From NCBI RefSeq assembly GCF_000808015.1, contig NZ_JWHR01000068.1, forward strand, positions 62,001 to 126,000: a DNA stretch of 64,000 nucleotides, in the 5' to 3' direction. Both the position numbers and the translations under genes were made by a program. Origin of the DNA: Terrisporobacter othiniensis (GTDB taxonomy: Bacteria > Bacillota > Clostridia > Peptostreptococcales > Peptostreptococcaceae). Below, one piece after another: positions 1-9,852 of the stretch. The stretch's first letter is position 1, and each line of letters starts with the position of its first letter. The notes below the pieces were generated by a model. That model was not told the origin of the DNA and did no database searches. It saw only the letters and a program-made list of their open reading frames with translations.

Positions 1-1
1 A

Positions 2-157
2 CTTGCGTTTAAAAATTTGATTCCTGAAGTTGACAAGAAAATCAATATAGAATTAAAATTTATGAAAAAAGAACAGATATTATCTATTTGCATATTAGTT
101 CCGTATATTGTTATTATTATAGGTGGATTCTATGATAGATACATTAACATAGTGTAA
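2..157 (+). CDS. C-terminal end of a membrane protein (partial)
   Basis: An open frame runs in from the left edge and stops at TAA 155-157. The last 51 codons give a charged stretch, then a hydrophobic segment (ILSICILVPYIVIIIGGF) ending in a short polar tail. That is the pattern of a last transmembrane helix, for example of an ABC permease or other polytopic protein. The rest lies outside the window, so the family cannot be named. Confidence 0.45.
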   Translation, partial: LAFKNLIPEVDKKINIELKFMKKEQILSICILVPYIVIIIGGFYDRYINIV

Positions 158-178
158 TGTAAAAGTAAGGAGGAAGTT

Positions 179-412
179 ATGTCAAGTAAAATTCTTGTAG
201 TTGATTTACCTCATATATTTGATAGATTTTATAGAGTTGAAAAATCCAGAAATACATTCCAAGGTGGTTCAGGTTTGGGACTTGCTATTACTAAAAATAT
301 CATAGAAGCTCATGATGGAATTATTTGCGCTACTAGTGATAATGAAAGTACTATTTTTGAAGTTAAAATACCATATATAAATGAAGAGGAACTCTTTAAG
401 TCGATTGAGTAA
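179..412 (+). pseudogene. Chimeric remnant: response-regulator start fused to sensor-kinase end
   Basis: The 77-residue product begins MSSKILVVD, the usual first strand of a response-regulator receiver domain. It then passes directly into LPHIFDRFYRVEKSRN and GGSGLGLAITKNIIEAHDG, the F and G2 boxes of a histidine-kinase ATPase domain. The receiver body, DNA-binding domain, kinase sensor region and H box are absent. The simplest explanation is one deletion that joined codon 9 of a regulator gene to the end of the neighbouring kinase gene. A good ribosome-binding site (AGGAGG about 168-173) from the regulator gene is kept, so a peptide may still be made, but it cannot phosphorylate anything. 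Confidence 0.75.
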
Positions 413-528
413 TCTTGGCTTAGAGAGTTCTTTATTTTATTTTGGGTATAAATAATTTATAACTAATTACATAATCTAAGGAAAAGACAAGTTTTGCATA
501 GAGAATATAAATAGAAGGAGGTAGAAAA

Positions 529-2025
529 ATGTCGGAGGGAAAGCAAATAAATAATATAGGTTGGAACTTTCATAACACTTATAAGGATTTACCAAAGCCT
601 TTTTATAGTGAAATAAAGTTAAGTCCTGTGAGAAAACCAGAGCTCATTATTCTTAACGAACCCTTAGCAAAGGCTTTGAATTTAAACGTGGAAGCACTGA
701 AAAGCAAAGAAGGTGTAGAGATTTTAGCAGGAAATAAGAAAGCTGAAGGCGGAGCTTGCATTGCTCAAGCTTATAGTGGTCATCAATTTGGACATTTCAC
801 CATGCTAGGAGATGGAAGAGCAGTTCTAATTGGTGAACAAAAAGTAGATACTGGCATAAACATTACGGGAGAAAGTTATAAAAAGTTTGATATCCAACTA
901 AAAGGAAGTGGAAGAACACCTTATTCTCGTGGAGGGGATGGAAGGGCAGTGCTTGGACCTATGCTTCGTGAGTATATAATAAGCGAAGCCATGTATAATC
1001 TGAAAATACCAACAACTCGTAGTTTGGCAGTGGTGAAAACAGGAGAAAAAGTTTACAGAGAATATGTTAAAGAAGGGGCAATACTTACTAGGGTTGCTTC
1101 CAGTCATCTTAGATTTGGAACTTTTGAATATGCATCCAACTACTTGGGAAAAGAAGAAGTGAAAAAATTGGCTGACTATGCCATAGAGACACATTATCCT
1201 TATGTGAGAAATGATGAAAATAAATATCTGAGTTTTCTAAAAGAGGTAATAAAAGCTCATGCAAGTTTAGTATCTAAATGGTTATGTGTCGGATTTATTC
1301 ATGGTGTTATGAATACGGATAATATGACTATTAGTGGAGAAAGTATAGACTATGGACCATGTGCATTTATGAATACTTATGATCCAGATACTGTATTTAG
1401 CTCTATTGATGTACAGGGAAGATATGCTTATAAAAATCAGCCTAGTATGGCATCTTGGAATATTTGTAGACTTGCAGAAGCATTGCTTCCATTAATAAAC
1501 GAAGATGTTGATGTTGCCATAGATTTGGCACAAAAAGAGATATTTAAGTTTTCTGATTTACATTTTAAATACTGGTTTTCACAAATGAGAAATAAGTTAG
1601 GATTTTTCAATGAAGAGCCTATGGATAAGGCTATAATAGAAGACTTACTAAGTATGATGGAAAAATACAAAGAAGATTATACAAATACTTTTGTATCTTT
1701 AACTTATAGAAAAAACATGAATAGTGGAATGTTTGCAACATCTGAATTTACTAATTGGCATAAAAACTGGCAAGAAAGATTGGAAAGACAAGAAGAATCT
1801 ATAGATGAAGCTTATGAACTTATGAAAAAATCAAATCCAGTAGTTATACCAAGAAATCATAGAGTGGAAGAAGCATTAAAATCAGCAGATAATGGAGATT
1901 TCACAGTTATGGAAAAATTACTTTCTATACTTAGTAATCCTTATGAATACAAAGAAGAGATGGATGAGTACACAGAGTTGGCTGAACCATCAGATTTACC
2001 ATATAGAACTTATTGCGGAACTTAA
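529..2025 (+). CDS. selO: SelO/YdiU-family protein AMPylase
   Basis: This is a full-length SelO (UPF0061) pseudokinase-fold protein of 498 residues. The family transfers AMP from ATP to Ser, Thr or Tyr of target proteins and is linked to oxidative-stress responses. Visible family motifs are [17 protein letters not shown] (from about residue 82), the nucleotide-site stretch [17 protein letters not shown] (about 124-140), HGVMNTDN (258-265) and DYGP (272-275). The protein ends in YCGT; a C-terminal Cys stands where eukaryotic SelO carries selenocysteine. The ATG is preceded by AGGAGG at about 516. It appears monocistronic. Confidence 0.93.
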   Translation: MSEGKQINNIGWNFHNTYKDLPKPFYSEIKLSPVRKPELIILNEPLAKALNLNVEALKSKEGVEILAGNKKAEGGACIAQAYSGHQFGHFTMLGDGRAVLIGEQKVDTGINITGESYKKFDIQLKGSGRTPYSRGGDGRAVLGPMLREYIISEAMYNLKIPTTRSLAVVKTGEKVYREYVKEGAILTRVASSHLRFGTFEYASNYLGKEEVKKLADYAIETHYPYVRNDENKYLSFLKEVIKAHASLVSKWLCVGFIHGVMNTDNMTISGESIDYGPCAFMNTYDPDTVFSSIDVQGRYAYKNQPSMASWNICRLAEALLPLINEDVDVAIDLAQKEIFKFSDLHFKYWFSQMRNKLGFFNEEPMDKAIIEDLLSMMEKYKEDYTNTFVSLTYRKNMNSGMFATSEFTNWHKNWQERLERQEESIDEAYELMKKSNPVVIPRNHRVEEALKSADNGDFTVMEKLLSILSNPYEYKEEMDEYTELAEPSDLPYRTYCGT

Positions 2026-2068
2026 AAATTATAAACTACTAAAGACAAGTTGGAGATGAATAAGATCA

Positions 2069-3076
2069 GTGACAAAAAAGAAAATCACAATAATCATGAC
2101 TATAATAGTTACAATTATATTAACTTATAAAGCTCAATCATCTTATGGATTAATAGACTCAACAACATCACTGATATACAATCAGGAAAGTGTTGTGGGA
2201 GACATAAAGAAATCAAATGCGTACAACACATATTCAGACTTTTTTACAAAAGTTGATTATACACCAAATAAAAACTTTATAATACCAGGACTAAATAGTT
2301 CCATGGTACCGCAGGGAATGTGTGATACAGGAAGCTATATCTTGATATCGGCTTATGACAAGGAAAAGGAAAAAAACTCATGTATTTATGTCATAAACAA
2401 ATCCACAGGAAATCTTGTAAAAACCATATATTTATACGATAGTAAATCTCATGTTGGTGGATTAGCTTATGATGGAAAAAATGTATGGGTAGCAAACGGA
2501 AATCAGTCAACAGTATCAAAGATATTATTAAGTTCAATAACTTATGCAAAAGATGGCGCATTTATACAATGTGATAAATACGAAGTTAAGACAGCAGAAG
2601 GAGGTAATGTTGTAGCATCCTTTGCCACATATTCAAAGGAGATACTATGGGTAGGACAATATAAAAAGAAAGATAACACCTATGTTTATGGATATGATAT
2701 ATCAGAGGTAAACTCTTTAAATTTGGAACTTACAGCAAAGTATAGAATTGAAATACCTGAAAAAATACAAGGAATGGTATTTGATAAATCAAGCAGAGTA
2801 ATATTATCACAGTCTGGTGGTAGAAATAATGATTCAAAAATATATGTATATGATATGCCTAAATATACTGTAAAAGAAAATGTGTATTGTGCTAAATTAT
2901 ATGACCCAATAAAAACGGTAATAGCACCGCCAGCCAGTGAGAATATATTTATTGGAAGTGATAACTTACTATATGTTTTATTTGAGTCAGCTGCTGATTT
3001 TTATAGAAATGGCAGAGATAATAAAGAGGGTGCCAAAACACCAGTAGATCGTGTTTGTCCAATAATTTTAGAATAA
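2069..3076 (+). CDS. Secreted propeller-like protein of unknown function
   Basis: The gene starts with GTG at 2069, preceded by GGAGATG. An N-terminal hydrophobic segment (residues 5-20) looks like a signal peptide or anchor. The body has recurring short motifs such as GLAYDGKNVWVANG, KEILWVGQY and IQGMVFDKSSRVILSQSGG, typical of blades in quinoprotein/NHL-type beta-propellers. No catalytic residues are recognisable. Similar secreted propeller proteins occur in clostridia without a known role. A bidirectional terminator lies just downstream. The propeller fold is inferred from repeat texture only. Confidence 0.6.
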   Translation: MTKKKITIIMTIIVTIILTYKAQSSYGLIDSTTSLIYNQESVVGDIKKSNAYNTYSDFFTKVDYTPNKNFIIPGLNSSMVPQGMCDTGSYILISAYDKEKEKNSCIYVINKSTGNLVKTIYLYDSKSHVGGLAYDGKNVWVANGNQSTVSKILLSSITYAKDGAFIQCDKYEVKTAEGGNVVASFATYSKEILWVGQYKKKDNTYVYGYDISEVNSLNLELTAKYRIEIPEKIQGMVFDKSSRVILSQSGGRNNDSKIYVYDMPKYTVKENVYCAKLYDPIKTVIAPPASENIFIGSDNLLYVLFESAADFYRNGRDNKEGAKTPVDRVCPIILE

Positions 3077-3080
3077 AGAA

Positions 3081-3110
3081 AAAGGAGTAGAAATACTCCT
3101 TTATATTTTT
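3081..3110. terminator. Bidirectional terminator
   Basis: AAAGGAGTA (3081-3089), a GAAA loop, and TACTCCTTT (3094-3102) followed by TATATTTTT. On the other strand the stem is preceded by A-rich sequence. It serves the propeller gene on the plus strand and the GH25 lysozyme on the minus strand, whose stop codon lies within the stem. Confidence 0.85.
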
Positions 3111-4873
3111 ACATATTGCCCCGAAACATATCCTGTAAGACCTTTGTACTTAACTTTATACCATCCGGAAGACAATTTACTAGTAATCTCAATAGTAGTA
3201 TTTTTAGGAATAGTAGCTAAAATACTAGAAGAAGTAGAGGCACTTTTTCTAAGATTAAGATTAGCATTAGTAACACCTTTTTGTGTAGAAGTAGAAGGTT
3301 TATTATTATTGCCATTTAGAGTAACATATTTACTAGAAACATATCCTGTATTGCCTTTGTACTTAATTTTATACCATCCAGAAGTAGATTTATCTATAAT
3401 CTCAATAGTAGTATTTTTAGGAATAGTAGTTATAATACTAGAAGAAGTAGAAGCACTTTTCCTAAAATTAACATTAGCAGTAGTGATACCTTTTTCTGTA
3501 GAAGTAGAAGGTTTATCATTGGTATTCTCATCTGAATTATTACCATTTAAATTAACATATTTGCTAGAAACATAACCAGTAACACCTTTGTACTCAACCT
3601 TATACCATCCAGAAATAGATTTATCTATAATCTCAATAGTAGTATTTTTAGGAATAGTAGTTATAATACTAGAAGAAGTAGAAGCACTGTTCCTAAAGTT
3701 AACATTATCAGTAGTAACGCCTTTTTCTGTAGAAGGGGTACTTGGATTTTCAATATTTGAATTACTACCAAAATTTTTCAAATAAGTGTAATTCAAATCA
3801 ACATATCCACTTATACCAGGTACAGAGCCTTTCTCAGAGTATTGCCACATAGAATATGGCCTTCCAAATGTATTGGTAGATGCGTATTGAGCAACCCATA
3901 AAGTATTGGAATCAATAAGATTATCCGTATAATAAGTACTACTAAAATCTTTATTAGTATATATACCTGTAGCGTATCCTTTAGCTTTTACTGTGTCTAT
4001 AAAAGCATTTGCCATGTTTGTGGCAGAAGTTTTTGTTATAGTAACTCCATTTTCTTTTGCGTATCTTACACTATCGTATTCAAAATCGAAAAACACTGGA
4101 TATGTAATGCTACTTTTATAAGGTGATAGAGTTTCTAAGCATTTTTGTGCTTCTTGAACAGCTTTTTCAGTGCTAGTAGCATAACTAAACCAATATATAC
4201 CTATTTTAAGTCCAGCACTTTTTGCACCTTCAATGTAAGTTTTGAATTTTGGATCTACAGTTGAGGTACCATAACCAGCTCTGATTATTACATAGTCAAC
4301 ACCAGAGTTTTTTACACTTTTCCAATCTATATTTCCATTCCATTTACTTACATCTATACCCTTTTCCACAGGGTTTAACTTTAAATAACTTGAAGATACA
4401 TATCCTTGTTTACCATTAAAATCAACCTTGAACCAAGTACCACTTTTACCTAAAATTTCAATAGTTTCATTAATATTTAAGATTCCGATTACTTTATCTG
4501 AAGTAGACGGTCCACTTCTTACATTTAAAGAGTTCGATGTTACAGTTCCGCTACCGATTGCTTTAGGATTAGATAAATTTATTTTTTTAATAGAAGAAAC
4601 ATTATCACTAAATCTATAAGCTTTAGATGCATTTCCACCCATATTATAAGTACCATATTCTTCGGGATCTGGCTGTTTTTTGTTTAAAGTATTTGATTTA
4701 TAATTATTTGAGTTCGCAGTGACTTTTACATTGTAATTATCATCACTAGCAATAGATATATCACTATCAGAGCTTGAGTTAAGCGACTCTGCATTGGATA
4801 TAGATATTACATTTTGAGATGATATAGCAATGCCTAAAGATACAGCAAAAAAATATTTATCTCTTTTGTTCAT
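3101..4873 (-). CDS. Secreted GH25 lysozyme with four SH3 domains
   Basis: Predicted secreted N-acetylmuramidase that cuts the peptidoglycan glycan chain. I place the start at MNKRDK (ATG 4871-4873), preceded on the minus strand by GGGGGA; twelve in-frame codons further upstream lack a ribosome-binding site. Order: signal peptide, low-complexity linker, one bacterial SH3 domain, the GH25 catalytic domain (GIDVSKWNG at its start, DFEYDS with the catalytic acidic pair, WQYSEKG near its end), then three tandem SH3 domains that probably bind the wall. The three C-terminal repeats are nearly identical to each other, also at DNA level. A shorter paralogue lies at 9853-11118 on the same strand. Confidence 0.9.
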   Translation of the reverse strand: MNKRDKYFFAVSLGIAISSQNVISISNAESLNSSSDSDISIASDDNYNVKVTANSNNYKSNTLNKKQPDPEEYGTYNMGGNASKAYRFSDNVSSIKKINLSNPKAIGSGTVTSNSLNVRSGPSTSDKVIGILNINETIEILGKSGTWFKVDFNGKQGYVSSSYLKLNPVEKGIDVSKWNGNIDWKSVKNSGVDYVIIRAGYGTSTVDPKFKTYIEGAKSAGLKIGIYWFSYATSTEKAVQEAQKCLETLSPYKSSITYPVFFDFEYDSVRYAKENGVTITKTSATNMANAFIDTVKAKGYATGIYTNKDFSSTYYTDNLIDSNTLWVAQYASTNTFGRPYSMWQYSEKGSVPGISGYVDLNYTYLKNFGSNSNIENPSTPSTEKGVTTDNVNFRNSASTSSSIITTIPKNTTIEIIDKSISGWYKVEYKGVTGYVSSKYVNLNGNNSDENTNDKPSTSTEKGITTANVNFRKSASTSSSIITTIPKNTTIEIIDKSTSGWYKIKYKGNTGYVSSKYVTLNGNNNKPSTSTQKGVTNANLNLRKSASTSSSILATIPKNTTIEITSKLSSGWYKVKYKGLTGYVSGQYVKI

Positions 4874-5185
4874 AATATTTCCCCCAATCTTATTATCGTT
4901 AATGTGCATCTTTAATACATAAAAATAGAAAATATATATAAATTATACAATAAATGGATAAGAATTTGTCGTATTAATTTATAATATAGTTTATATTTTC
5001 GGAATGATTTAATTAATAGGAATAAAAAGTATTAATTTGATAAAAAAATATAATTTTACTGTCGTGATAATATTTTTTACATTACAAAAACGTAATGATA
5101 ATGAAATATACATACATATTTAAAAAAGCAAAAGGTGTTTATAATAAAAAGTAAGTTAGATAAACTGAGGAGGTATATTAGAAGA

Positions 5186-5953
5186 ATGAAAAATATATTA
5201 AGTGTTGAAAAAATAGAAAAATACTATGGAAATAAAGATAATGTAACAAAAGCCATAGATAATATAAGCTTTAAGGTTGATGAAGGAGAATTTGTTGGGA
5301 TAATGGGGCCTAGTGGAAGTGGTAAAACTACTCTTCTTAACTGTATTTCAACAATAGATACTGTTACAACAGGAAACATAATAATAAATGATAAAGATAT
5401 TACAAGATTAAAATCAAAAAAACTAGATAAATTTAGACAAAGTGAGCTAGGATTTATATTCCAAGATTTTAACTTATTAGATACATTAACTGCTTATGAA
5501 AATATAGCATTGGCATTAACTATAAAAGGTGAAAAATCCTCTGAAATAGATGGGAAAATAAAAGAAGTAGCAAAATATTTAGAAATAGAGAAAGTACTAA
5601 ATAAATATCCATATCAAATGTCAGGTGGGCAAAAACAAAGGGTGGCATCTGTTAGAGCCATAGTTACAGATCCATCACTAATACTTGCTGATGAGCCAAC
5701 AGGTGCTCTTGATTCAAAATCAGCAAGATTATTACTTGAAAGATTTGAAAGTCTAAATCAAGATTTAAATGCAACTATACTTATGGTTACTCATGATGCT
5801 TTCACAGCAAGTTATGCTCATAGAATTCTGTTTATTAAAGATGGAAAAATATTCACAGAGTTAGTGAGAGGTAAGAATTCGAGAAAAGAGTTTTTCAATA
5901 GAATAATGGAAGTTATTACTCTAATAGGAGGCGATGACAACAATGTACTCTAA
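5186..5953 (+). CDS. BceA-type ABC transporter ATP-binding protein
   Basis: ATPase of a peptide-antibiotic sensing and detoxification transporter. Walker A is GPSGSGKTT, the signature is MSGGQKQRVA, and Walker B with the D-loop is LILADEPTGALDSKS; the H-loop is MVTHD. I choose ATG 5186 because GAGGAGG lies at 5167-5173; an upstream in-frame start has no such site. The gene overlaps the following permease gene by 20 bases, indicating translational coupling. Family membership (BceA/MacB-like) is firm; the substrate, probably a cell-wall-active peptide such as bacitracin or a lantibiotic, is inferred from context. Confidence 0.9.
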   Translation: MKNILSVEKIEKYYGNKDNVTKAIDNISFKVDEGEFVGIMGPSGSGKTTLLNCISTIDTVTTGNIIINDKDITRLKSKKLDKFRQSELGFIFQDFNLLDTLTAYENIALALTIKGEKSSEIDGKIKEVAKYLEIEKVLNKYPYQMSGGQKQRVASVRAIVTDPSLILADEPTGALDSKSARLLLERFESLNQDLNATILMVTHDAFTASYAHRILFIKDGKIFTELVRGKNSRKEFFNRIMEVITLIGGDDNNVL

Positions 5954-7949
5954 GATAGCGTTTAAAAATGTTAAGAAAAGTTTTAAAGATTACACAATAT
6001 ACTTTTTAACTTTAACACTGGCAGTTTGCATATTTTATAGTTTTAATTCTATAGAATCACAAAAAGCAATGATGGAGATGAATTATTCTAGCTTAGAATA
6101 TGTTGAAGGTCTTTCAACTATAATATCTTACGTATCTGTTTTTGTAGCATTTATTTTAGGAAGCCTTATTCTCTACGCAAATAACTTTTTAATTAAAAAG
6201 AGAAATAAAGAAATGGGTATTTATATGACTCTTGGGATGTCAAAAAATAGAATCTCTAGAATATTAATATTAGAAACATTAATTGTTGGTGTGTTTTCAT
6301 TGATAAGTGGATTGATTTTAGGACTTCTAGTATCTCAAGGATTATCAGTACTTGTTGCAAAATTATTTGACTTTAAAATGTCAGGATATACATTTGCAAT
6401 ATCTACACCAGCTATAGGAAAGACTATTTTATATTTTGGAATAATGTTTATACTTGTTATGATATTTAACTCTTTTGTAATTTCAAAATATAAAATAATA
6501 GACTTACTAACAGCTGCAAGAAAAACAGAAGAAATGAAGTTTAAAAACCCTATAGTATATTTAGTTACATTTATACTATGTGTGATTTCTTTGGCAGTAG
6601 CATATAAATTTGTTTTAGAAGTAGGGCTAGAAGGTATAGACGATCCTAGATTTATGATATCTATAGGACTTGGAATACTTGGAACAGTTTTATTTTTCTT
6701 CTCTTTAACAGGGTTTATTTTATATGTGGTGAAAAAGAATAAAAAAGTTTACTTTAAAGGTTTAAATATATTTATAGTAAAACAAATAAACAGCAAAGTT
6801 AATACAAACTTTATATCTATGTCAGTAATTTGCTTAATGTTATTCTTAACAATAGGAATATTATCTACTGGATTTAGTTTTAAAAATGCTTTGGAATCAG
6901 GATTAGAGCAATCAACACCATATGATGCTAGTGCGTATATGTATATAAGTCCAGAAGATAAAGCAAGAGAAATAGAAAAATCACTTGAGCATATAGGGGT
7001 AAAATTTAATAAGAATGATAAAGTAGCTTACTACAATGAGTATACTGATGGAACAAGAGTACAAGATATTATATCTTTAAAAGATGAGTCAGAGAAGAAT
7101 AATATTGATGCTCAAATTTCATATGTAAAAATCTCAGACTATAATAAGTTAAGAGAAATAAGTAATAAAGAACCAATAGATTTAAAAGAAAATGAAGTAT
7201 TGATAACATCAAACTTCTCAGACCTATTACCATTAATGGAAAAGCATATGAAAAATAATGATACAATAAACCTTGATGGAAAAATATATAATATAAAAAA
7301 TAAAGAAGTGATAGAAGACAACTTAAAAACAGATTATATGCAAAGTAATATCTTAACAGTTATAGTAAGTGATGATTTATGTAAAGATAAAGAGTTGTAT
7401 TCAAGTAATGTAAATGTTAATTTTGTAGGAAATGATAAGGATAAACGAGAAAAAGATTTTAGTGATAAAATATATTCATACAAAACTGAAGATACAGATT
7501 ATGATAAACTAGGATTTGTTATATCAGCTAATAGAAATGAAGTTTATGAAGAAAATAAGGGATTAACGACTATTATATTATTTATAGGAATATATATAGG
7601 AATAGTATTCTTAATAAGTAGTATGGCAGTTCTTGCACTTCAACAATTAAGTGAAGCAAGTGATAGTATAGAAAGATACAAATCATTAAAAAGACTGGGA
7701 GCAAGTACAAAAAGCATAAATAAAACAATTTTTGTACAAACTTTAGCTTACTTCAGTATACCAGTAGCACTAGCTGTAGTTCACTCAGTTGTGGGAATAA
7801 AAGTTGCAAATGAATTTATAGCAATGTTTAGTCAACCAGATATAGGAAGAACATCTCTTATAACAGCAGGAATATTTATGATTGTATATATGATTTATTT
7901 CTATATAACTTATAGTGGATATAAAAATATAGTAAAAAATAATATATAA
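5934..7949 (+). CDS. BceB-type FtsX-domain permease
   Basis: A 671-residue permease with the BceB layout. Helices 1-4 and 5-7 come first, then a large extracellular domain (about residues 325-540) between helices 7 and 8, then three last helices. FtsX-type segments are visible around residues 60-230 and 545-670, with KRNKEMGIYMTLGMSK as the coupling-helix region. In known systems the extracellular domain recognises the antimicrobial peptide and the permease signals to the BceS kinase. Partner ATPase upstream and kinase/regulator downstream support this role. Confidence 0.9.
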   Translation: MTTMYSKIAFKNVKKSFKDYTIYFLTLTLAVCIFYSFNSIESQKAMMEMNYSSLEYVEGLSTIISYVSVFVAFILGSLILYANNFLIKKRNKEMGIYMTLGMSKNRISRILILETLIVGVFSLISGLILGLLVSQGLSVLVAKLFDFKMSGYTFAISTPAIGKTILYFGIMFILVMIFNSFVISKYKIIDLLTAARKTEEMKFKNPIVYLVTFILCVISLAVAYKFVLEVGLEGIDDPRFMISIGLGILGTVLFFFSLTGFILYVVKKNKKVYFKGLNIFIVKQINSKVNTNFISMSVICLMLFLTIGILSTGFSFKNALESGLEQSTPYDASAYMYISPEDKAREIEKSLEHIGVKFNKNDKVAYYNEYTDGTRVQDIISLKDESEKNNIDAQISYVKISDYNKLREISNKEPIDLKENEVLITSNFSDLLPLMEKHMKNNDTINLDGKIYNIKNKEVIEDNLKTDYMQSNILTVIVSDDLCKDKELYSSNVNVNFVGNDKDKREKDFSDKIYSYKTEDTDYDKLGFVISANRNEVYEENKGLTTIILFIGIYIGIVFLISSMAVLALQQLSEASDSIERYKSLKRLGASTKSINKTIFVQTLAYFSIPVALAVVHSVVGIKVANEFIAMFSQPDIGRTSLITAGIFMIVYMIYFYITYSGYKNIVKNNI

Positions 7950-7976
7950 AACAGAAAGAATCTATTTAAAGTAGCA

Positions 7977-8001
7977 AAATCTATTTTAAATAGATTTTTT
8001 T
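7977..8001 (+). terminator. Terminator between transporter and regulator genes
   Basis: AAATCTATTT followed directly by AAATAGATT and a run of seven T. A possible extended -10 (TGGTATAAT, about 8001-8009) overlaps its end and could start the bceRS-like transcript, so transporter and regulators can be transcribed separately. Confidence 0.75.
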
Positions 8002-8076
8002 GGTATAATAAGAGCGATAATAAAGTAAGAGAATATTTATAAAAATAAAACTGAAATAATGGGAGTGATAAAATAG

Positions 8077-8748
8077 ATGGCTAAAATTATAATTATTGAA
8101 GATGATGAAATAATTAGAGAAGAGCTAAAAAACTTTTTAAGTAAATATGGATATGAAATAATAGCACCAACAACTTTTGATAATGTGGTTGGATTTATTT
8201 TAAAGGAAAATGCTAATTTAGTGTTATTAGATATAAATCTTCCAATTTTCGATGGATATTACATATGTAGAGAAGTAAGAAAGCAGTCAGATGTTCCTAT
8301 CATAATTGTCACAAGTAGAGATAGTGATATGGATGAGCTGATGAGTATGAATTTAGGGGCAGATGATTTTGTTACGAAGCCTTATAATACACAAATACTG
8401 CTTGCAAGAATAACAGCATTGCTAAAAAGAAGTGGATCAAGCACAACCACTAGTAGTATTTTAACTTATAAAGATTTTCAGTTAAATTTATCAAATGCAA
8501 CTATTTTATATAAGGAAAGAGAAGTAGAACTAACTAAAAACGAAGTAAAAATACTTTCTTATTTAATAAATCACAAGGGCGAAATAGTATCACGAGAATC
8601 GCTTATGGAGTATTTGTGGAGCACTGATTATTTTGTGGATGACAGTACATTGACTGTAAATGTAACAAGATTGCGTAAAAAGCTAGAAGAAATAGGCATA
8701 GAAAATGTGATAGAAACAAGAAGAGGACTGGGGTATATAATGCCATGA
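8077..8748 (+). CDS. BceR-type OmpR-family response regulator
   Basis: A 223-residue regulator. The N-terminal receiver has acidic residues EDD at 8-10, phospho-acceptor Asp52 (LLDINLP) and Lys near 101 (VTKPYN). The C-terminal winged helix ends in ETRRGLGYIM. It ends in a four-base ATGA overlap with the kinase gene. By family knowledge it activates the adjacent ABC transporter when the transporter and kinase sense an antimicrobial peptide. No operator could be identified confidently upstream of 5186. Confidence 0.9.
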   Translation: MAKIIIIEDDEIIREELKNFLSKYGYEIIAPTTFDNVVGFILKENANLVLLDINLPIFDGYYICREVRKQSDVPIIIVTSRDSDMDELMSMNLGADDFVTKPYNTQILLARITALLKRSGSSTTTSSILTYKDFQLNLSNATILYKEREVELTKNEVKILSYLINHKGEIVSRESLMEYLWSTDYFVDDSTLTVNVTRLRKKLEEIGIENVIETRRGLGYIMP

Positions 8749-9755
8749 AAATAAGTGATTATATAAAAGATAAGGGGCTTTTTATAGCTATAAATTTAAT
8801 GGTTTTTATGGTGATTTCATTTTTTATGTATTCCGCAAATGTGGCTTCAGTTATAATTTTTCTTATATTTTGTGTATGGTTTTTACCACTGCTTATCTAT
8901 ATGTTAATAGAGTATATAACGTTTAGAAAGTATTTTAACACTGTTGAAAATATATTAGAAAATCTAGATAAAAAGTATTTACTTCCTGAAATATTAAAAG
9001 AACCTAATTTTATAGAAGGTGAAGAGATAAATTATATTATCCAAACGTTAAGCAGAGATATGCATGAGAATGTAAAATATTATAAGAACATCCAGGGAGA
9101 ATACAGAGAATATATTGAAATGTGGGTTCATGAAATTAAAACGCCTATTGCATCCACTAAATTATTAATAGAAAACAATACTAATGAAATAACAAGAAAA
9201 ATAGACACACAAATGGATAAAATCGAGAACTTTGTGGAGCAAGTTTTGTACTACTCAAGAAGTGATGAAGTAGGAAAAGATTATATTATAAAGAAGATAG
9301 AATTATCTCAAATTGTGAAATGTGTAGTTAAGAAAAATCAAAGGGACTTTATTGGAAAGAGAATAAGCTTGCAACTAGGAGAGCTTGATGAAGTCATTTA
9401 TAGTGATGCAAAATGGATTGAATTTATACTGAATCAAATAGTGGGAAATGCTATTAAGTATTCAAAAGGTAAAGGAGATAAAATAAAGATTGAGTCAAAA
9501 AAATTGGCAAACTCAGTAATTTTAATAATAGAAGATAATGGTGTGGGAATAATTGAGAGAGATTTAAATAGAGTATTTGAAAAAGGATTTACAGGAGAAA
9601 ACGGCAGAAGATTTGGCAAAAGTACGGGGATAGGTTTGTACTTATGTAAAAAACTATGTAAAAAAATGGGCTTAGGATTAAATATTGAATCAGAAGAAAA
9701 TAAAGGGACAAAAGTTACTGTAATTTTTCCACAAATAGAGAATTTAACATATTAA
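8745..9755 (+). CDS. BceS-type intramembrane-sensing histidine kinase
   Basis: A short kinase (336 residues) with two transmembrane helices (about 13-31 and 35-56) and almost no extracellular loop, typical of intramembrane-sensing kinases that depend on a BceAB transporter. The H box is WVHEIKTPIAS with His129. The N box is NQIVGNAIKYSKG, and the G boxes are IEDNGVGI and GKSTGIGLYLCKKL. It is co-translated with the upstream regulator. Confidence 0.9.
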   Translation: MKISDYIKDKGLFIAINLMVFMVISFFMYSANVASVIIFLIFCVWFLPLLIYMLIEYITFRKYFNTVENILENLDKKYLLPEILKEPNFIEGEEINYIIQTLSRDMHENVKYYKNIQGEYREYIEMWVHEIKTPIASTKLLIENNTNEITRKIDTQMDKIENFVEQVLYYSRSDEVGKDYIIKKIELSQIVKCVVKKNQRDFIGKRISLQLGELDEVIYSDAKWIEFILNQIVGNAIKYSKGKGDKIKIESKKLANSVILIIEDNGVGIIERDLNRVFEKGFTGENGRRFGKSTGIGLYLCKKLCKKMGLGLNIESEENKGTKVTVIFPQIENLTY

Positions 9756-9792
9756 AAATAGTAGATAACTTTAATATTTTTTATATAACTAT

Positions 9793-9829
9793 AAAAATCT
9801 CAACTAATTTAAAATTGATTGAGATTTTT
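9793..9829. terminator. Bidirectional terminator
   Basis: AAAAATCTCAA (9793-9803) pairs with TTGAGATTTTT (9819-9829). It separates the kinase gene from the convergent lysozyme gene. Confidence 0.8.
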
Positions 9830-9852
9830 GTGCATTTAAGCAAAATTAATTT

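Noticed and set aside
898..1194. Minus-strand open frame inside selO
   Set aside because: Antisense shadow of a clear SelO gene; composition is Cys/Phe/Ser rich, with no ribosome-binding site.
3144..3785. Plus-strand frames opposite the lysozyme SH3 repeats
   Set aside because: Repetitive only because they mirror the SH3 repeats; the encoded peptides have no domain signature.
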